Source: CAWFFV01 sp963814985
GTDB taxonomy: Bacteria > Chloroflexota > Ktedonobacteria > Ktedonobacterales > Ktedonobacteraceae
Direction: 5' to 3'
NCBI GenBank assembly: GCA_963814985.1
Contig: CAWFFV010000031.1
Span: forward strand, 1 to 64,000
Length of the DNA: 64,000 nt
Shown here: positions 18,503 to 28,892 of the stretch, piece by piece
Layout of the letters: the number at the start of each line of letters is the position of its first letter
Numbering within the stretch: position 1 is the first letter of the stretch
Notes under the pieces: model-generated
Database searches by the model: none
What the model saw: the letters and a program-made list of their open reading frames with translations, nothing else
Told to the model about the DNA's origin: nothing
Position numbers and translations under genes: made by a program

Positions 18503-18934
18503 CTATCGATGTTTGATCACAACAGTCTGAGCAAGCCTATCACCCAGCCGCTGCTTGAGAGGAGAGCTCAAGGCCAACAATCCCCCCAGGAGATAACCGA
18601 TGGGGAGAGCATCAATGGCACGAAGCACATTGCGAATGAGTGCCTCTAACAAACCGATGGGAGAACCATTGACCTTGACGACACGTAAACCAAGAAGCAT
18701 CTTCCCCAGTGTAGCCCCCTGAGTGCCCTCTAGCACAATAAAGTTGAGGATAGCAACCACACTACTCACGGTTACCGCAAAGCCAACTTGATAAATCAGT
18801 ACACCACCGATAATCCCAACAAGGCCATGATCGATAAGTAAAGCAACAAAACGTGGTGCGACTCCCGCAGGTATTGCTTGTGGTGCCTGCATAGGTATTG
18901 CTTGTGGTGCCCACATTTGATTCTGGTATGACAT
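18503..18934 (-). CDS. RDD family membrane protein
   Basis: 143 residues. After a Pro/Gln/Ala-rich start (PQAIPMQAPQAIP) comes the RDD domain: ARG-RFVALLIDHG-type opening (PRFVALLIDHG), LGKMLLGLRVV, RNVLRAIDALP and the QRLGDRLAQTVV ending. Two to three hydrophobic helices place it in the membrane. The RDD family is mostly uncharacterised, sometimes linked to ion transport. AGGAGG six bases upstream of ATG 18934 fixes the start. It stands alone, convergent with the STAND gene. Confidence 0.9.
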   Translation of the reverse strand: MSYQNQMWAPQAIPMQAPQAIPAGVAPRFVALLIDHGLVGIIGGVLIYQVGFAVTVSSVVAILNFIVLEGTQGATLGKMLLGLRVVKVNGSPIGLLEALIRNVLRAIDALPIGYLLGGLLALSSPLKQRLGDRLAQTVVIKHR

Positions 18935-19092
18935 ACGATGCCTCCTATTTTTGTCGATCTTATACGAAGATCGTGTTTTAATTTTATATGAGGATATTCA
19001 CAGTTTGCCTGTGTTTTTTTGAAGAAAAATTAGGGCTCCAAGTGTTGCTGTAAAAATGCCTCCTACTTTACAGAAATTTGACGAGAAGATAT

Positions 19093-19152
19093 GTGGTCTT
19101 ACATTCAGATCAATTTTCCGGACTCAGAAAATTGATCTGAATGTAAGACCAC
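19093..19152. repeat. Perfect 26-bp-arm hairpin
   Basis: Arms GTGGTCTTACATTCAG... and the complement, each 26 bases and perfect, around an 8-base loop. It lies 50 bases beyond the corrected end of aspS (19202) and may terminate that minus-strand transcript, though no T-run follows. The rest of 18935-19201 shows no gene. Confidence 0.85.
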
Positions 19153-19201
19153 TTTCGCAAACTATGCACCGAACAGGTCTACGACGAACACCATGATCAG
19201 T

Positions 19202-20510
19202 TTACGGGATCAGACGTGTCAAATCTCTGGGAAATGTTGTAGTCAGCCGTATGTTAGGAGCACCTGTCAATTGCATGAGGAGCCGTTCAGAACCAATGGC
19301 AAATCCACCATGAGGCGGCATACCATATTTTGAATGCTTCCAGGTAGGACGCGAATGGTTCCAGCGGCAGGTGTGCTCTCTCCAATGCTGTTACATAGTC
19401 CTCGTAACGGTGCAAACGTTGTCCCCCCGTCACCAGTTCGGTACCACGGAAAAGCAGGTCGAACGAATTGGAGTATTCTGGTCGTTGTGGGTCCGGGTGG
19501 GTATAGAAAGGACGTTTACGCATTGGATAGCCAACGACAAACAGAAAATCGCTGCCAAATTCCTGCTGTGCCCATTCACCTAACCAGCGTTCATCCTGTG
19601 GCGATAAGTCCGGCTCCCCCCGCACATCTACACCATGACGTGTCAGGATCAATGCCTGTGCGTCAGCAAAATGGATATGTGGTATCTGTTCTGGCACTGT
19701 CGGTATCTGTACACGTAGCAGTTCCAGTTCAGGAGCATAGTGTTCGGTAAAGGCACTCAAGATATTAGCAATCGCGTCGCGTAGCAGGGCCATGATGGTG
19801 AAGTGGTTTTGGATGAACCCGAATTCCGCATCGAGGCTCACGTACTCGTTGATATGGCGCGTGGTATCATGTGGCTCAGCACGAAAAACCGGGCCAACTT
19901 CGAAGACGCGCTCAAAAACTCCTACCATTACCTGCTTATAGAACTGTGGACTTTGTGCCAGATAGGCAGGTCGCCCAAAGTAATCAAGCTTGAAGACATT
20001 GGCTCCGCTCTCTGTGGCCGAGGCGACAATTTTGGGAGTCTGTATCTCAGTAAAACTCCGAGCAACCAGCGTGCTGCGAAAGCTTGCCATGCTCCCTGCT
20101 GCCAGACGCAAGATGGCACGTCGCGAGGGGTGACGGTTTGTAACAACGGCATGATCAAGCAAGGTCCCAATACTGGCTGTAAGTTTTCGCTTGTTGAGAG
20201 GTATTGGTGGTTGCTCCGTGATGGGTGAGATGACCTCAATGTGTAATTCGTGGAGTTCGATACCGCCTGGTGCCTGGGCTTCGCTGACGACTAATCCTTC
20301 CACCGCAATAAGGCTCTCGACGCTGAGTTTACCTTCGATCAGTGGAGCAACCTCATCTTCGTTTTCGGTAACTGCCTGGATCAGGCCCCAACCGTCGCGA
20401 AGGACAATAAAAGTCACTCCGCCCAACTTGCGCAATGAGTGTAGCCAACCTGCGACACGCACGCGTTCACCGATATGTGTTTTTACCTCTGTAGTTAAAG
20501 TACGTTCCAT
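19202..20510 (-). pseudogene. aspS: Aspartyl-tRNA synthetase, archaeal-like short form, frameshifted near 3' end
   Basis: An N-terminal OB-fold anticodon domain (VRVAGWLHSLRKLGGVTFIVLRD) is followed by a class II catalytic domain with LAQSPQFYKQ, and motif 2 FRAEPHDTTRH. At 19328-19331 an extra A (AAAA for AAA) throws the frame into IWYAASWW and a stop at 19287. Removing it gives KYGMPPHGGFAIG and motif 3 SERLLMQL, ending PRDLTRLIP at 19202, about 436 residues. This length, without the bacterial insertion domain, marks the archaeal-type, often non-discriminating, AspRS. The T-box upstream with a GAC specifier supports aspartate. AAGGAG precedes ATG 20510. As read, the essential motif 3 is lost, so sequencing error is likely for a gene of this kind. 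Confidence 0.88.
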
Positions 20511-20683
20511 CTGAAACACTCCTTCTCAATCTATTCTCTGTAGTGGGCTTGCCATTGTGATATCAGGAGGAAGTACACTCAGGCAAGCCCGCTGGTGATC
20601 CAGACGTTATGTGTCTTCCTCTATATCGTTGTCGTCTTCGTCGCTCTCCATCATCTTCTCTTTCTGCCGGTGAACCGCGCAAC

Positions 20684-21008
20684 AAAAAACCCTCATCCTC
20701 CCTGGAGGACGAGGGCATATCTGCCTGTCGTGGTACCACCACCATTTATTCCTTCATCGGTGTGAAGGAACCTCTATCGGTTCTATCTCCCTATGTTTGT
20801 TGAGGAAGGTAAACCGTTGCATGATAACGGGTGCGTCCCGAAAGCCAGCTACTATGATGCTTCTCGCAAAATCAGTTCACTGGTTTTGGCTCAGGGTGTC
20901 ATTGAGCAGGTCCAACAGCGATGTTTTCAGCTAATGCATCGCTCTCTATATGTTGGCATGGCTACTCAACCTGTCCCTTTCACAGCCTTTGTATGTCACT
21001 TTGTGTTG
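20684..21008 (-). promoter_or_regulatory. T-box riboswitch leader of aspS
   Basis: Read on the minus strand, the leader contains the conserved AGAGAGCGA element, a long stem I, a GAC triplet at 20900-20898 in the specifier position, the T-box TGGTACCACGA (about 20725-20739) and then a GC-rich terminator stem (CCCTCGTCCTCC/GGAGGATGAGGG, 20690-20715) followed by TTTTTT. Uncharged tRNA-Asp would pair with GAC and prevent termination, raising aspS expression when aspartyl-tRNA is scarce. About 170 bases of leader with no visible gene separate the terminator from the aspS start. Confidence 0.88.
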
Positions 21009-21037
21009 ACTATAGCATAGGGGTAAGGTGAAGTCAA
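21009..21037 (-). promoter_or_regulatory. Promoter of the T-box/aspS transcript
   Basis: On the minus strand TTGACT (21032-21037) and TATAGT (21009-21014) are exactly 17 bases apart, a near-consensus sigma-70-type promoter placed directly in front of the T-box leader. Confidence 0.75.
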
Positions 21038-21045
21038 GTACAACT

Positions 21046-21663
21046 TTATGGTATGTTCCGTTTCCTAAACCCTCTGAAAGCATCAAAGGAAGGGAGGACA
21101 ATTTCGGTATAAACCTCATCTACAGGAATGTTTAAATCTATGCTGTCTAGTTCTACACTTTCCCCTTTCCCGTACCATTGGTCTAGCCATTGCAAATGAT
21201 CTAGTCCCTGTACACCCCTTCTCGTCATCTTTTGTATCAGCATGTAATCCCAGTTGACAAGAACATATTCTTGAATTGAGGGGCATTGTGTATAGGCCCA
21301 AAGTTTATTACGTCTGTCATCTACTTCAGTCGTAGGAGACAAGACTTCTATTACCAACTTTGGATATTCGATAAACGTCTTATTTTCGGTTAAATCTCGT
21401 TCGTTGCATGACACCATAATGTCTGGTAGGTAGCATTCATCTGCAATTTTGAGGGTACCTTCTACAAGTGCAAAGCATTTTCTTTTTCTCACGCGCGAAT
21501 GTATGAGTGTGCTCATATTCATGATGAGCATGGTATGATTCGTAGAACCCCCTGACATAGCAACCATATGACTATTTCTGAATTCATATTTCTGGTCGAG
21601 GTTTTCACGATCTAGAGCGAGGAAGTCCTCTACAGACATCAACTCATCTCTTCTGGCTACCAT
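21046..21663 (-). CDS. Uma2 family restriction-endonuclease-like protein
   Basis: 205 residues. The DUF820/Uma2 layout is clear: MSVEDFLALDRE at the start, MSGGSTNHTML, LPDIMVSCNERD, then PKLVIEVLSPTTEVDDR-RNK and EYVLVNWD. The Asp of LPD and the Glu and Leu of EVLSP form the PD-(D/E)xK-type active site. The family is very abundant in Chloroflexota and cyanobacteria and its biological role is unknown. AAGGAG lies ten bases before ATG 21663. A second, quite different Uma2 protein is at 51000-51644. Confidence 0.88.
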   Translation of the reverse strand: MVARRDELMSVEDFLALDRENLDQKYEFRNSHMVAMSGGSTNHTMLIMNMSTLIHSRVRKRKCFALVEGTLKIADECYLPDIMVSCNERDLTENKTFIEYPKLVIEVLSPTTEVDDRRNKLWAYTQCPSIQEYVLVNWDYMLIQKMTRRGVQGLDHLQWLDQWYGKGESVELDSIDLNIPVDEVYTEIVLPSFDAFRGFRKRNIP

Positions 21664-21836
21664 AGGTTCATTTCTCCTTCTCTGTGTCGAAAGCCCTCTA
21701 TCATTTTACCATACTACCGCTTCCGAGCACTCTACAAAAACGGGTGTAAATATGCGAGATAGATGAGGGAGAATTGCGTGAGATGTGTAGGGGTGATGGC
21801 CAGGAGAGAAGGGAAGGAGTCAGGCAGAAGAGTTCC

Positions 21837-21892
21837 TTGACATCCTCATTGGTCATTCACTATAATAATGAATGAGAATCATTCATTATTAT
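21837..21892 (+). promoter_or_regulatory. Consensus promoter overlapped by a 31-bp perfect palindrome
   Basis: TTGACA (21837-21842), an 18-base spacer and TATAAT (21861-21866) match the housekeeping consensus at all twelve positions. A perfect palindrome with 14-base arms (ATAATAATGAATGA and complement) and a GAA centre covers 21862-21892, from the -10 past the start site. A dimeric repressor bound here would block transcription of the P450 gene. The core AATGAGAATCATT resembles a Fur box; a TetR-type operator is the alternative. Confidence 0.72.
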
Positions 21893-22053
21893 AAAGGAAT
21901 ATGATGGCCCGCATTGCTGGTCTGATAGAGTGGGTGACTGTATCCTCCTCTCTTCTCACTGGTGGTAATGACCAGACTCACTGTGAAGAAACCTTGAATT
22001 CGACTGCTCCAACATGCATTGTTCTACAACGTGCCATAATAAGGAGATGTCTC

Positions 22054-23406
22054 ATGACTTCCATAACTCCGACTCAAGCAAGCATTCCTGTGTTACCTGG
22101 TCTGCCTGTTCTAGGAAATTTGCTGGAATTGCGCTATAATCGCCTTGAACTCTTGCTCAGAGTGGGTCGGGAATGTGGGGATATTGGTTCCTTTCGTTTG
22201 GGGCAGCGCAGGGTTATTCTGGTTAGTTCTTCCGAACTTGCACAGGCTGTCCTGGTAGAGCATGCCCCTAACTTTGAAAAGACCCCCACTTTGCGTGTTG
22301 GAGCCGGCCCCCTCATCGGGAATGGGTTACTCACCAGCGAGAACGAGTTTCATAAGCGGCAACGTAAACTTGTTGCTCCGGCCTTTCAACATCGCCGAAT
22401 TGCCTCGTATGCTGATGTGATGGCGAACTATACTGAGCGTTTGCAGGGTGAGTGGACTGATGGCCAGAGGATTGACATTGCGCATGAGATGATGCGTCTC
22501 ACTCTGCGGATCGTTGGGAAGATACTCTTCGATGTCGATGTTCTGGGCAAGGCTGATGAGCTGGGTGAGGCCCTGACTATTTCAATGCGCCACTTTATAG
22601 GACAGGCCAGCAGATTGGTGCATATTTTTGATACCTGGCCCACTCCACATAACAGGCGAGCTATACATGCTCGTAGTCGTTTAAATGCTACAGTCTACCA
22701 GATTATTGAGGAACGTCGACGTTCCAGTGAGGATCGTGGGGATCTGCTCTCGATGTTGTTACGTGCCAGGGACGAGGATGATGGTAGCTTTATGAACGAT
22801 ACCCAGGTGCACGATGAGTCGATGACCCTCTTTCTGGCCGGTCATGAGACGACTGCTAATGCACTGGCCTGGTCCTGGTATCTGTTGTCCCGGCATCAGG
22901 ATATCTATACACATATGTGTGAAGAGGTGGACAGTATACTGCATGGGCGCTTGCCGGAGGTAACTGATCTACCCAATTTGCCCTACACGCTGCGTGTCTT
23001 CAAGGAAAGTATGCGTCTTTATCCTCCTGCGTATATGATTGGGCGGCAGGCTGTACATCCTGTAGACCTGCTGGGTTATCACATCCCGGCCAAAGGTATC
23101 GTCTTTATTAGTCCCTATGCCATGCATAGACGCGCTGACTACTTCCACGAACCCGAACGTTTCAACCCCGACCGCTTTACACCAGAGATGGAGCAACGCT
23201 TACCACGCTATGCCTACATGCCTTTTGGTGGAGGACCGCGTATCTGTATTGGCAATCACTTTGCTATGATGGAGGGCCATCTTATTCTTGCGACACTGGC
23301 CCAGTACGTGACCTTCGAATTTACGGGACAACATCCAGTGAAAACGGAGCCACTGGTAACATTACGCCCCAAAGGAGGCATTCCAATGCTGGTTCACCGA
23401 CGATAA
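22054..23406 (+). CDS. Cytochrome P450
   Basis: 450 residues from ATG 22054, the normal size for a soluble bacterial P450. It has a proline-rich start (PVLPGLPVLGN), the I-helix AGHETTANAL, the K-helix ESMRLYPP (ExxR) and the heme loop FGGGPRICIG whose Cys ligates the heme. It hydroxylates an unknown organic substrate using electrons from redox partners not found nearby. AAGGAG lies seven bases before ATG 22054. However, transcription should start near 21873, and an in-frame ATG at 21901 also has AAAGGA, so a form with a 51-residue N-terminal extension is possible. The operator suggests tight repression. Confidence 0.93.
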   Translation: MTSITPTQASIPVLPGLPVLGNLLELRYNRLELLLRVGRECGDIGSFRLGQRRVILVSSSELAQAVLVEHAPNFEKTPTLRVGAGPLIGNGLLTSENEFHKRQRKLVAPAFQHRRIASYADVMANYTERLQGEWTDGQRIDIAHEMMRLTLRIVGKILFDVDVLGKADELGEALTISMRHFIGQASRLVHIFDTWPTPHNRRAIHARSRLNATVYQIIEERRRSSEDRGDLLSMLLRARDEDDGSFMNDTQVHDESMTLFLAGHETTANALAWSWYLLSRHQDIYTHMCEEVDSILHGRLPEVTDLPNLPYTLRVFKESMRLYPPAYMIGRQAVHPVDLLGYHIPAKGIVFISPYAMHRRADYFHEPERFNPDRFTPEMEQRLPRYAYMPFGGGPRICIGNHFAMMEGHLILATLAQYVTFEFTGQHPVKTEPLVTLRPKGGIPMLVHRR

Positions 23407-23434
23407 TCGTTATTGTGGGGTGGCATGGGTCATC

Positions 23435-23703
23435 CCGGTAACTATTCAGAAGGGGGTGCCGGGGGACAGAAGTCCTCAGGCCGGAGCGCGAGGTGTCCTC
23501 GCAAAATTCCCCTTTTTTCAAAAGGCCGCCGAAGGCGGCGCGAGAGGGGTAACTGAATAGTTATCTTTCCCTGATTCCTCAGCGCCTTCGGCGCTTCGCA
23601 GGTTGTTTTATGTGGGTTGCGGTGTTTGCGGCGCAAACACCGCAACCCACATAAAACAAGAGCGAGCCACCGCAGGTGGTGAGGATACCTGAATAGTTAC
23701 CGG
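23435..23703. repeat. Dispersed element with 15-bp terminal inverted repeats and nested hairpin
   Basis: CCGGTAACTATTCAG (23435-23449) and its exact complement (23689-23703) bound a 269-base unit. Inside are a second copy of the end near 23550 (ACTGAATAGTTA), small hairpins GCGCCTTCGGCGC and CCGCCGAAGGCGG, and a perfect hairpin with 27-base arms (23603-23629 and 23633-23659). No protein is encoded. It has the form of a non-autonomous MITE-like or REP element. Confidence 0.85.
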
Positions 23704-24073
23704 AAAGCAAGGATGCAGGGAGCGCAGCATCCCTGCCAGGGTTTGGGGTGTCAGCCCTTGCTCCCATATCAGAAAAGTGGGCTTCATGCGCAGAGATTAT
23801 ACCCCAGAGGCCACTGAGACGAACTAATTCATTTATCGAGTCGAAATCCAGGAGAAAAGGGAGTGAAAATGATGAGAACGGGGATTGAGGAAGGATTTTT
23901 CGTCTTTCCAAAGCCTGTACCATTTCCACTTCTCATTTTTCTTCAGCAACGGAAACGTTGTAAAAGATTATTTGCATGCAAAAGAAGCATATATGCGGTG
24001 ACGTCTTCCTTCGTTCTCTACGAAACGCCGCGATTTTCTCATATTGATGATTCAACAAATGAATTAGTTCGTC
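23704..24073. other. Gene-free stretch with spaced inverted repeat
   Basis: It begins with a short copy of the GCAGGGAGCGCAGCATCCC repeat. A 17-base sequence GACGAACTAATTCATTT at 23818-23834 recurs inverted at 24057-24073, with weaker similarity extending to both sides. I see no convincing gene between the two arms. The right arm ends directly before the stop codon of the prsW-like gene. Confidence 0.55.
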
Positions 24074-25764
24074 TTAGTGCCCAGAGATGCTATACGATGG
24101 CAATGATGGTTTTCTCCCTCGCAACTTTTTTGTGATGTAGAGGAAAAATGTGAGCATCAATAGCGACTCAACGATGTAGATCAGGTAGGATGCTGGAAGC
24201 GACAGTATGCCAAGTGTGATTGCCCCTGTGTCAAAGTAAGGACCTATTGGTGCAGGCAATAGCTGTATGCCAAAAGAGCCATTCCAGATGGCGTGTTGTA
24301 ATATGGCATAGCTCCAGCAGCCAATTGCCAGCAAGAAGCGATGGTTGCTCTCCTTTGGATGTGTCAGGTAGTACCAGCCGAGTGCGACCATGGCTGCTCC
24401 AAAACCATGTAACAGACCAGCAGCGCTGCGTGCTAATGCAACATTCAACCAGTCATTGTATCCCATGCTAATGTATCCAGACGTCTCAATGAGATTAAAG
24501 CCGATGCCACAGGCTAAACCAAGGACAAAGGTTTCTGCTGCACTACGCATCCGCCCAATCATAATCACCACAGCCAGAGGTTTTACCGCTTCCTCAACCA
24601 CAGGTGCGATAATCGAGACAATCAGGAACATCAGGCCGATCACCCTGGGATCGTTAGGTATAGCTTGATTAGGGTTATCTAACGTAAAGCCATTCACCCC
24701 TAGCTGGCTTATTGCCAGATTTGTCAGGATCAACTCGAAAATGAGGGCCAGGAAAATCCCCAGAGTAGCCCCACTGACAAGAGCCAGGGTGAAACGTCGC
24801 CAGGTTGTTGGCCAGCTTGCCTTCTGCGGGAAATGGATGCGCCGTACTCCCAATGCGACAATGGTCAATGCTGGAAACAGACCTGCCAGCACGATTAAGA
24901 AGATTGTTAGCGGGGCGTTGGCGATTGCCTGCCCGCTAGAGTGTAGTGAAACTCCAATAACGATGACGACCAGATACAGGGAAAAAAAGATCCAGAACCA
25001 TGGTAATTTGAACTCGGCGGACGGCTTCTTCAGGAACAGTGAGCGAAGACTATGGTAGAAACTAAAAGCTCCACCAACTACTCCTGCAAAAGCGAATGAG
25101 AGGAACTGTACGGTTCCATTAAATTGTTGACTTGCACTCATCGTTTGCCCCGATGGCATTATCGTGATCAGCAAGAGGATAAGAGCGCAGCCCAGCCCTC
25201 CCACAAAAATCAGGATGGCCCCCACAAAAGAAGTGATAGACATGCCAAGCAGGTAACCATCACGCTTTGGTTGCGGTGGCGGGGGATAAGGGTACCCGTA
25301 TCCAGGATATCCGAATATCCTGGATACGGCGGGTAATGGTTAGCATGAGCATAGCCATTATACCCGTACTGTCCAGGATACCCCTGGTAAGCAGGATACT
25401 GCGGCGGTGCTACTGGCGGATAGCCCGGCCCTTGTGGTCTCTGTTGTCCCTGTTGTGGTTGTGCCGGTTGTTGATAGGGCTGGTACGTTGGACGAAAGTA
25501 AGGTGCCTCGGATGGAGGCACGACCAGCGAGCCTGTCACATGCTCCCGGTAAGCTGGTTCTCTGAAAGGTTCTGCATGTGGTACAGGAGCAACTACCCTA
25601 TGCACTACAGGCATTGGTTGTGTCTCATCATTTGGAGACTGATTATTATTTATTATCGGTTGTGTATACTCTGTTCCCGGTGCAACAGAATGTGTTCCGT
25701 CAGGAGAGGGTTGTTGCTGTTGTGTTTTGGGGTCGAATAACGGCCCCATATATTCGGAACCCAC
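24074..25764 (-). pseudogene. PrsW-type glutamic intramembrane protease with proline-rich N-terminus, frameshifted
   Basis: The body (25243-24074) has about nine membrane helices and the PrsW motifs: APVVEEAVKP (catalytic Glu pair), GFNLIETSGY, LHGFGAAM and ILQHAIWNG. PrsW-like proteases cleave membrane proteins such as anti-sigma factors. Upstream in another frame (25764-25300) is a cytoplasmic Pro/Gln/Tyr-rich segment (PPVAPPQYPAYQGYPG). Adding one G to the GG near 25313 fuses the frames as GYSGYPGYGYPYPPPPQP followed by KRDGYLLGMSITS, giving about 564 residues; Pro/Tyr-rich tails are usual for this family. GTG 25764 has AAAAGG ten bases upstream. If the slip is real, ATG 25243 could still produce the protease domain. 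Confidence 0.82.
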
Positions 25765-25948
25765 GATCTTCAAGCCTTTTCTGAGATAGATGTATCAGTC
25801 AATGTACTTTATTACGGAATATACGAGTGGGTTGTAGTCCAGGTTTCCTTTCTTTATAACAATGTCATGCCAATTTTACTACATCCGAACAAAGTATATA
25901 GCATTTTAAGGGAAGTGTACACTATAATATTTTAAAGTGTACACTTGC

Positions 25949-28689
25949 TTATACTAATCCCTGACGAATTGCATATGCAACGGCAGCAGCCCGCCCTGGT
26001 ACATCCAACTTCACAAAGATGTTACTCAGGTGACGATTAGCAGTGCGCGGGCTAATGACCAGCGTTTCGGCAACCTCGCGGTCGGTGTGTCCCTCTGCTA
26101 CTAAGCGCAACACCTCAAGTTCTCGTTTTGTCAGGTGCAAAACAAGTGAGTAATCAGCTGGTGAAAGCTGTATCTGGTTTGTAGTGTGAACAGTCTGGGA
26201 AGGAACTTCTTTGGGGACTTTCGCCTCGTGAATCCGTTTTAGCTGTCCGGCACCTTCGCGCAGGGTGTCTACTAGAGCGGCGGCGCGTTGCATACCAGAT
26301 TGAAGAAATAGCACATGTGCTCTCTCACAGAAGGCATGGATCTCCTGGAGTGGGCCAGCGCGCATTAAGACTGCTCGTGCCTGCTCGTAGAGAATCGCGG
26401 CCTCTTCGGGCTGGTTGTTAGTACGCCGACAAAGCTGTAATCCCTCCTCAAAGGCCAGTTCAGCCGTCGCCCAATCACCCACCTGAGTTGCAACTACACC
26501 CAGTATGCGATCAACTGAATTACCATAATACATGAAGCCACGCAGGCGGCGTATGCGTTCAATGTACGTGGCAGCTCGCTGGGGTGCATCCAGATGCAGG
26601 TAACCCTCGGCGAGGAAGGGAATATAGAAGTCACCACTAAAACCGACTGGTTCTGGTTGATCGGCGGCGCGGTCGAGTTGTGTGCGAGCGGCTGTTTTCC
26701 TACCCGTGACGGCGAGAAAGTGACCATACAGTGCGATAGTGCTGGGTTGCCAATCGGTATTGGTGGCCGCCTGGATTGCATCCTGGAATAAGCGCTCAGC
26801 CTCGTGCCAATGACCTCGTCGGAACTGCAATTCGGCCTGAGCCTGCATCGCCAGAGGCTTAAGTCTGGCATCCTCATTTACTCCTGCCTCTTGCAAGGCT
26901 TGTTGGAGGTGTGATGCGCTACTCTCCCACTGGCCTTGAGCCAGGGCCATCACCCCCTGATTCCAGTGGAGCCAGCCAGGGACACGGCGCACTCCATAGC
27001 GGTGTGCCCGTTCAAAACCAAGTTGCGTGTAGCTACTCGCTCTTTCTATCTCCCCCAGGGCCTGATAAATAATGCCAAGTCCTTGCTCGCCAAGGGCGGC
27101 GCGGAAAGGGTCGCCGACGGCAATATAGAGAGCGTGTGCTTGCTCCTGGAAGCGAATGGCTTCATGGATTTGTTCGCCCCACCCTCGCAACCAGCCCATC
27201 AGGTGTAAGGCAAAAGCCTGGCTCCCCTGATCACCTATCGCTGTCGCTAGCTGATGGGACTGCCACAATGCAGACTCTGCTTCCTGTGGGCGATTAAGCA
27301 GTAGATCAAGCGTTGCCTGAGCCTGGAGAATTCTGGAGACGTTCCGTGGTACTCACTCGTTCTAATACAATTCCCTGACAAAATATATAGACCTGGAGGG
27401 ATGATTGCTCTGACAGTACATTTTCAAGCATATCTCTTGTGTCATCCTGCCCATTGCTCTCTTCCCATCTATCTTCAGTTCCACTCGGAACCTTTGCAAT
27501 GATCGATGCCTGTACTGCTTCATCGATAAAGGACTGTACCTCGTCTACGCTTTTTCCTAGAACCTGTACCAGGGCATCGACTGGAAACGTACGACCGAAC
27601 AGGGCGGCAATCCGTAATAGTTCGTGGCATGTCTCACTGAATCCCTGGAGACGTTCCTCCACTGCCAGAGCAATGCTTTCCGGCAAAATCGTCTTGCCGG
27701 TCCGTACCAATTTCCATACTTCATCCTGCAATACCAATTGTTGGTTCCGGGTGAGTGCACGTACCAGTTCCTCTAACAGGAAGGGATTTCCTTCAGCACG
27801 AGTAAGCAATGCCTGTGTCACGCTTTGGGAAATTGTGCCAGGGAGCAAGGTCTGTAAATGTTGCGCGGTGGCCTCTGTACTTAGCGGGGTAAGTGGCAGG
27901 AAGAATAGCATACCCTGGCGCATCAAATCACTCAGAGCTCTGCTTGCAGCTACTGAGCTAACGGTATTATCACCTTCTGCTGGCAAGCGCGGTGGTCGTG
28001 TCGCGCCAACCAGTGCGATCTGACTGGTACGTAAGCGTACAGTGAGATACAACATCAGTTCCAGGCTGGCACTATCGGTCATGGTTATCTAACACACTAA
28101 GTTGCTAGGCAACGCTCTAGTAGCGTTGCGATGAGCATAAGTAAGCGAAATTTCTTTCTGGTCGGAGGTGAGAATTTCTGGCTCTGAAAATCGTTCACTA
28201 TGGAACATGGTAGGAAGTTCTGGAAATAGATGTGCCAATGCTGTGATCAGTGGTGTTCCTGTGAGAGATATAGTGACAGGCGTGTCATGTTTGCGCTGTG
28301 TTCAAGAGTATTGCTGATGGCATTGGGAGTGGGGAAAGTCCTACATAACGGCGTAGTTGCTCCGGTGTAGATGAGCGTAAGATGGAGCGTAGCGCCTCGA
28401 TAAAAGGGAAATAGGGAAACATACGTCCAGATTTGTATGCGCTGGCTTGCAAGATAAGGAAGCCGCGTTCTCTGGCAGCCAGGAATAGTTCTGCCAGGAG
28501 ACGCGTTTTGCCGATGCCCATTTCTCCGCTGATAGTCAGGGCATCGTGCCCCCATGGGCAGATCAAGTAGGCGACAGTCTCCAACAGGAGATATATAATT
28601 TGCATTTCTGGATTACGTCCCGCCAGTGGCAAAGCTATCCTGAATAGCTGTCTCGGCCATACCAGTGGATCAGCGAATGGTGCCTGCAT
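25949..28689 (-). pseudogene. LuxR-family ATPase regulator, decayed
   Basis: Three fragments in different frames make up one former gene of about 910 codons. 28689-28285 has the ATPase start (ISGEMGIGKTRLLAELF, Walker A). 28082-27306 continues the ATPase domain (DSASLELMLYL, ALLTRAEGNPFLLEEL). 27268-25949 carries helical repeats and a C-terminal LuxR helix-turn-helix (LTKRELEVLRLVAEGHTDRE, then VSP-like ISPRTANRHLSNIFVKL). Between 28285 and 28082 recognisable sequence (ALAHLFPELP) lies in a further frame, and the Walker B region is damaged. Such proteins are MalT-like ATP-dependent activators. With at least three breaks, real decay is more likely than sequencing error. AGGAG precedes ATG 28689. 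Confidence 0.8.
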
Positions 28690-28892
28690 ATTTCTCCTAA
28701 TGTGTTCTGACTTGTACGACCTTCTGCTTTATCAGACGTGGCATATATATCGTGATAGATGAATAATCCATAGAAGACTAACAAGATATGGGACATCGAA
28801 AAAACAAAAAATAGAACCAGAAAATAGGAGAGGTATTAAGCTAGAGCAGGTGGTAGAGGAGAAAGTAGAGCAACAGGTTACATAAACTACTG

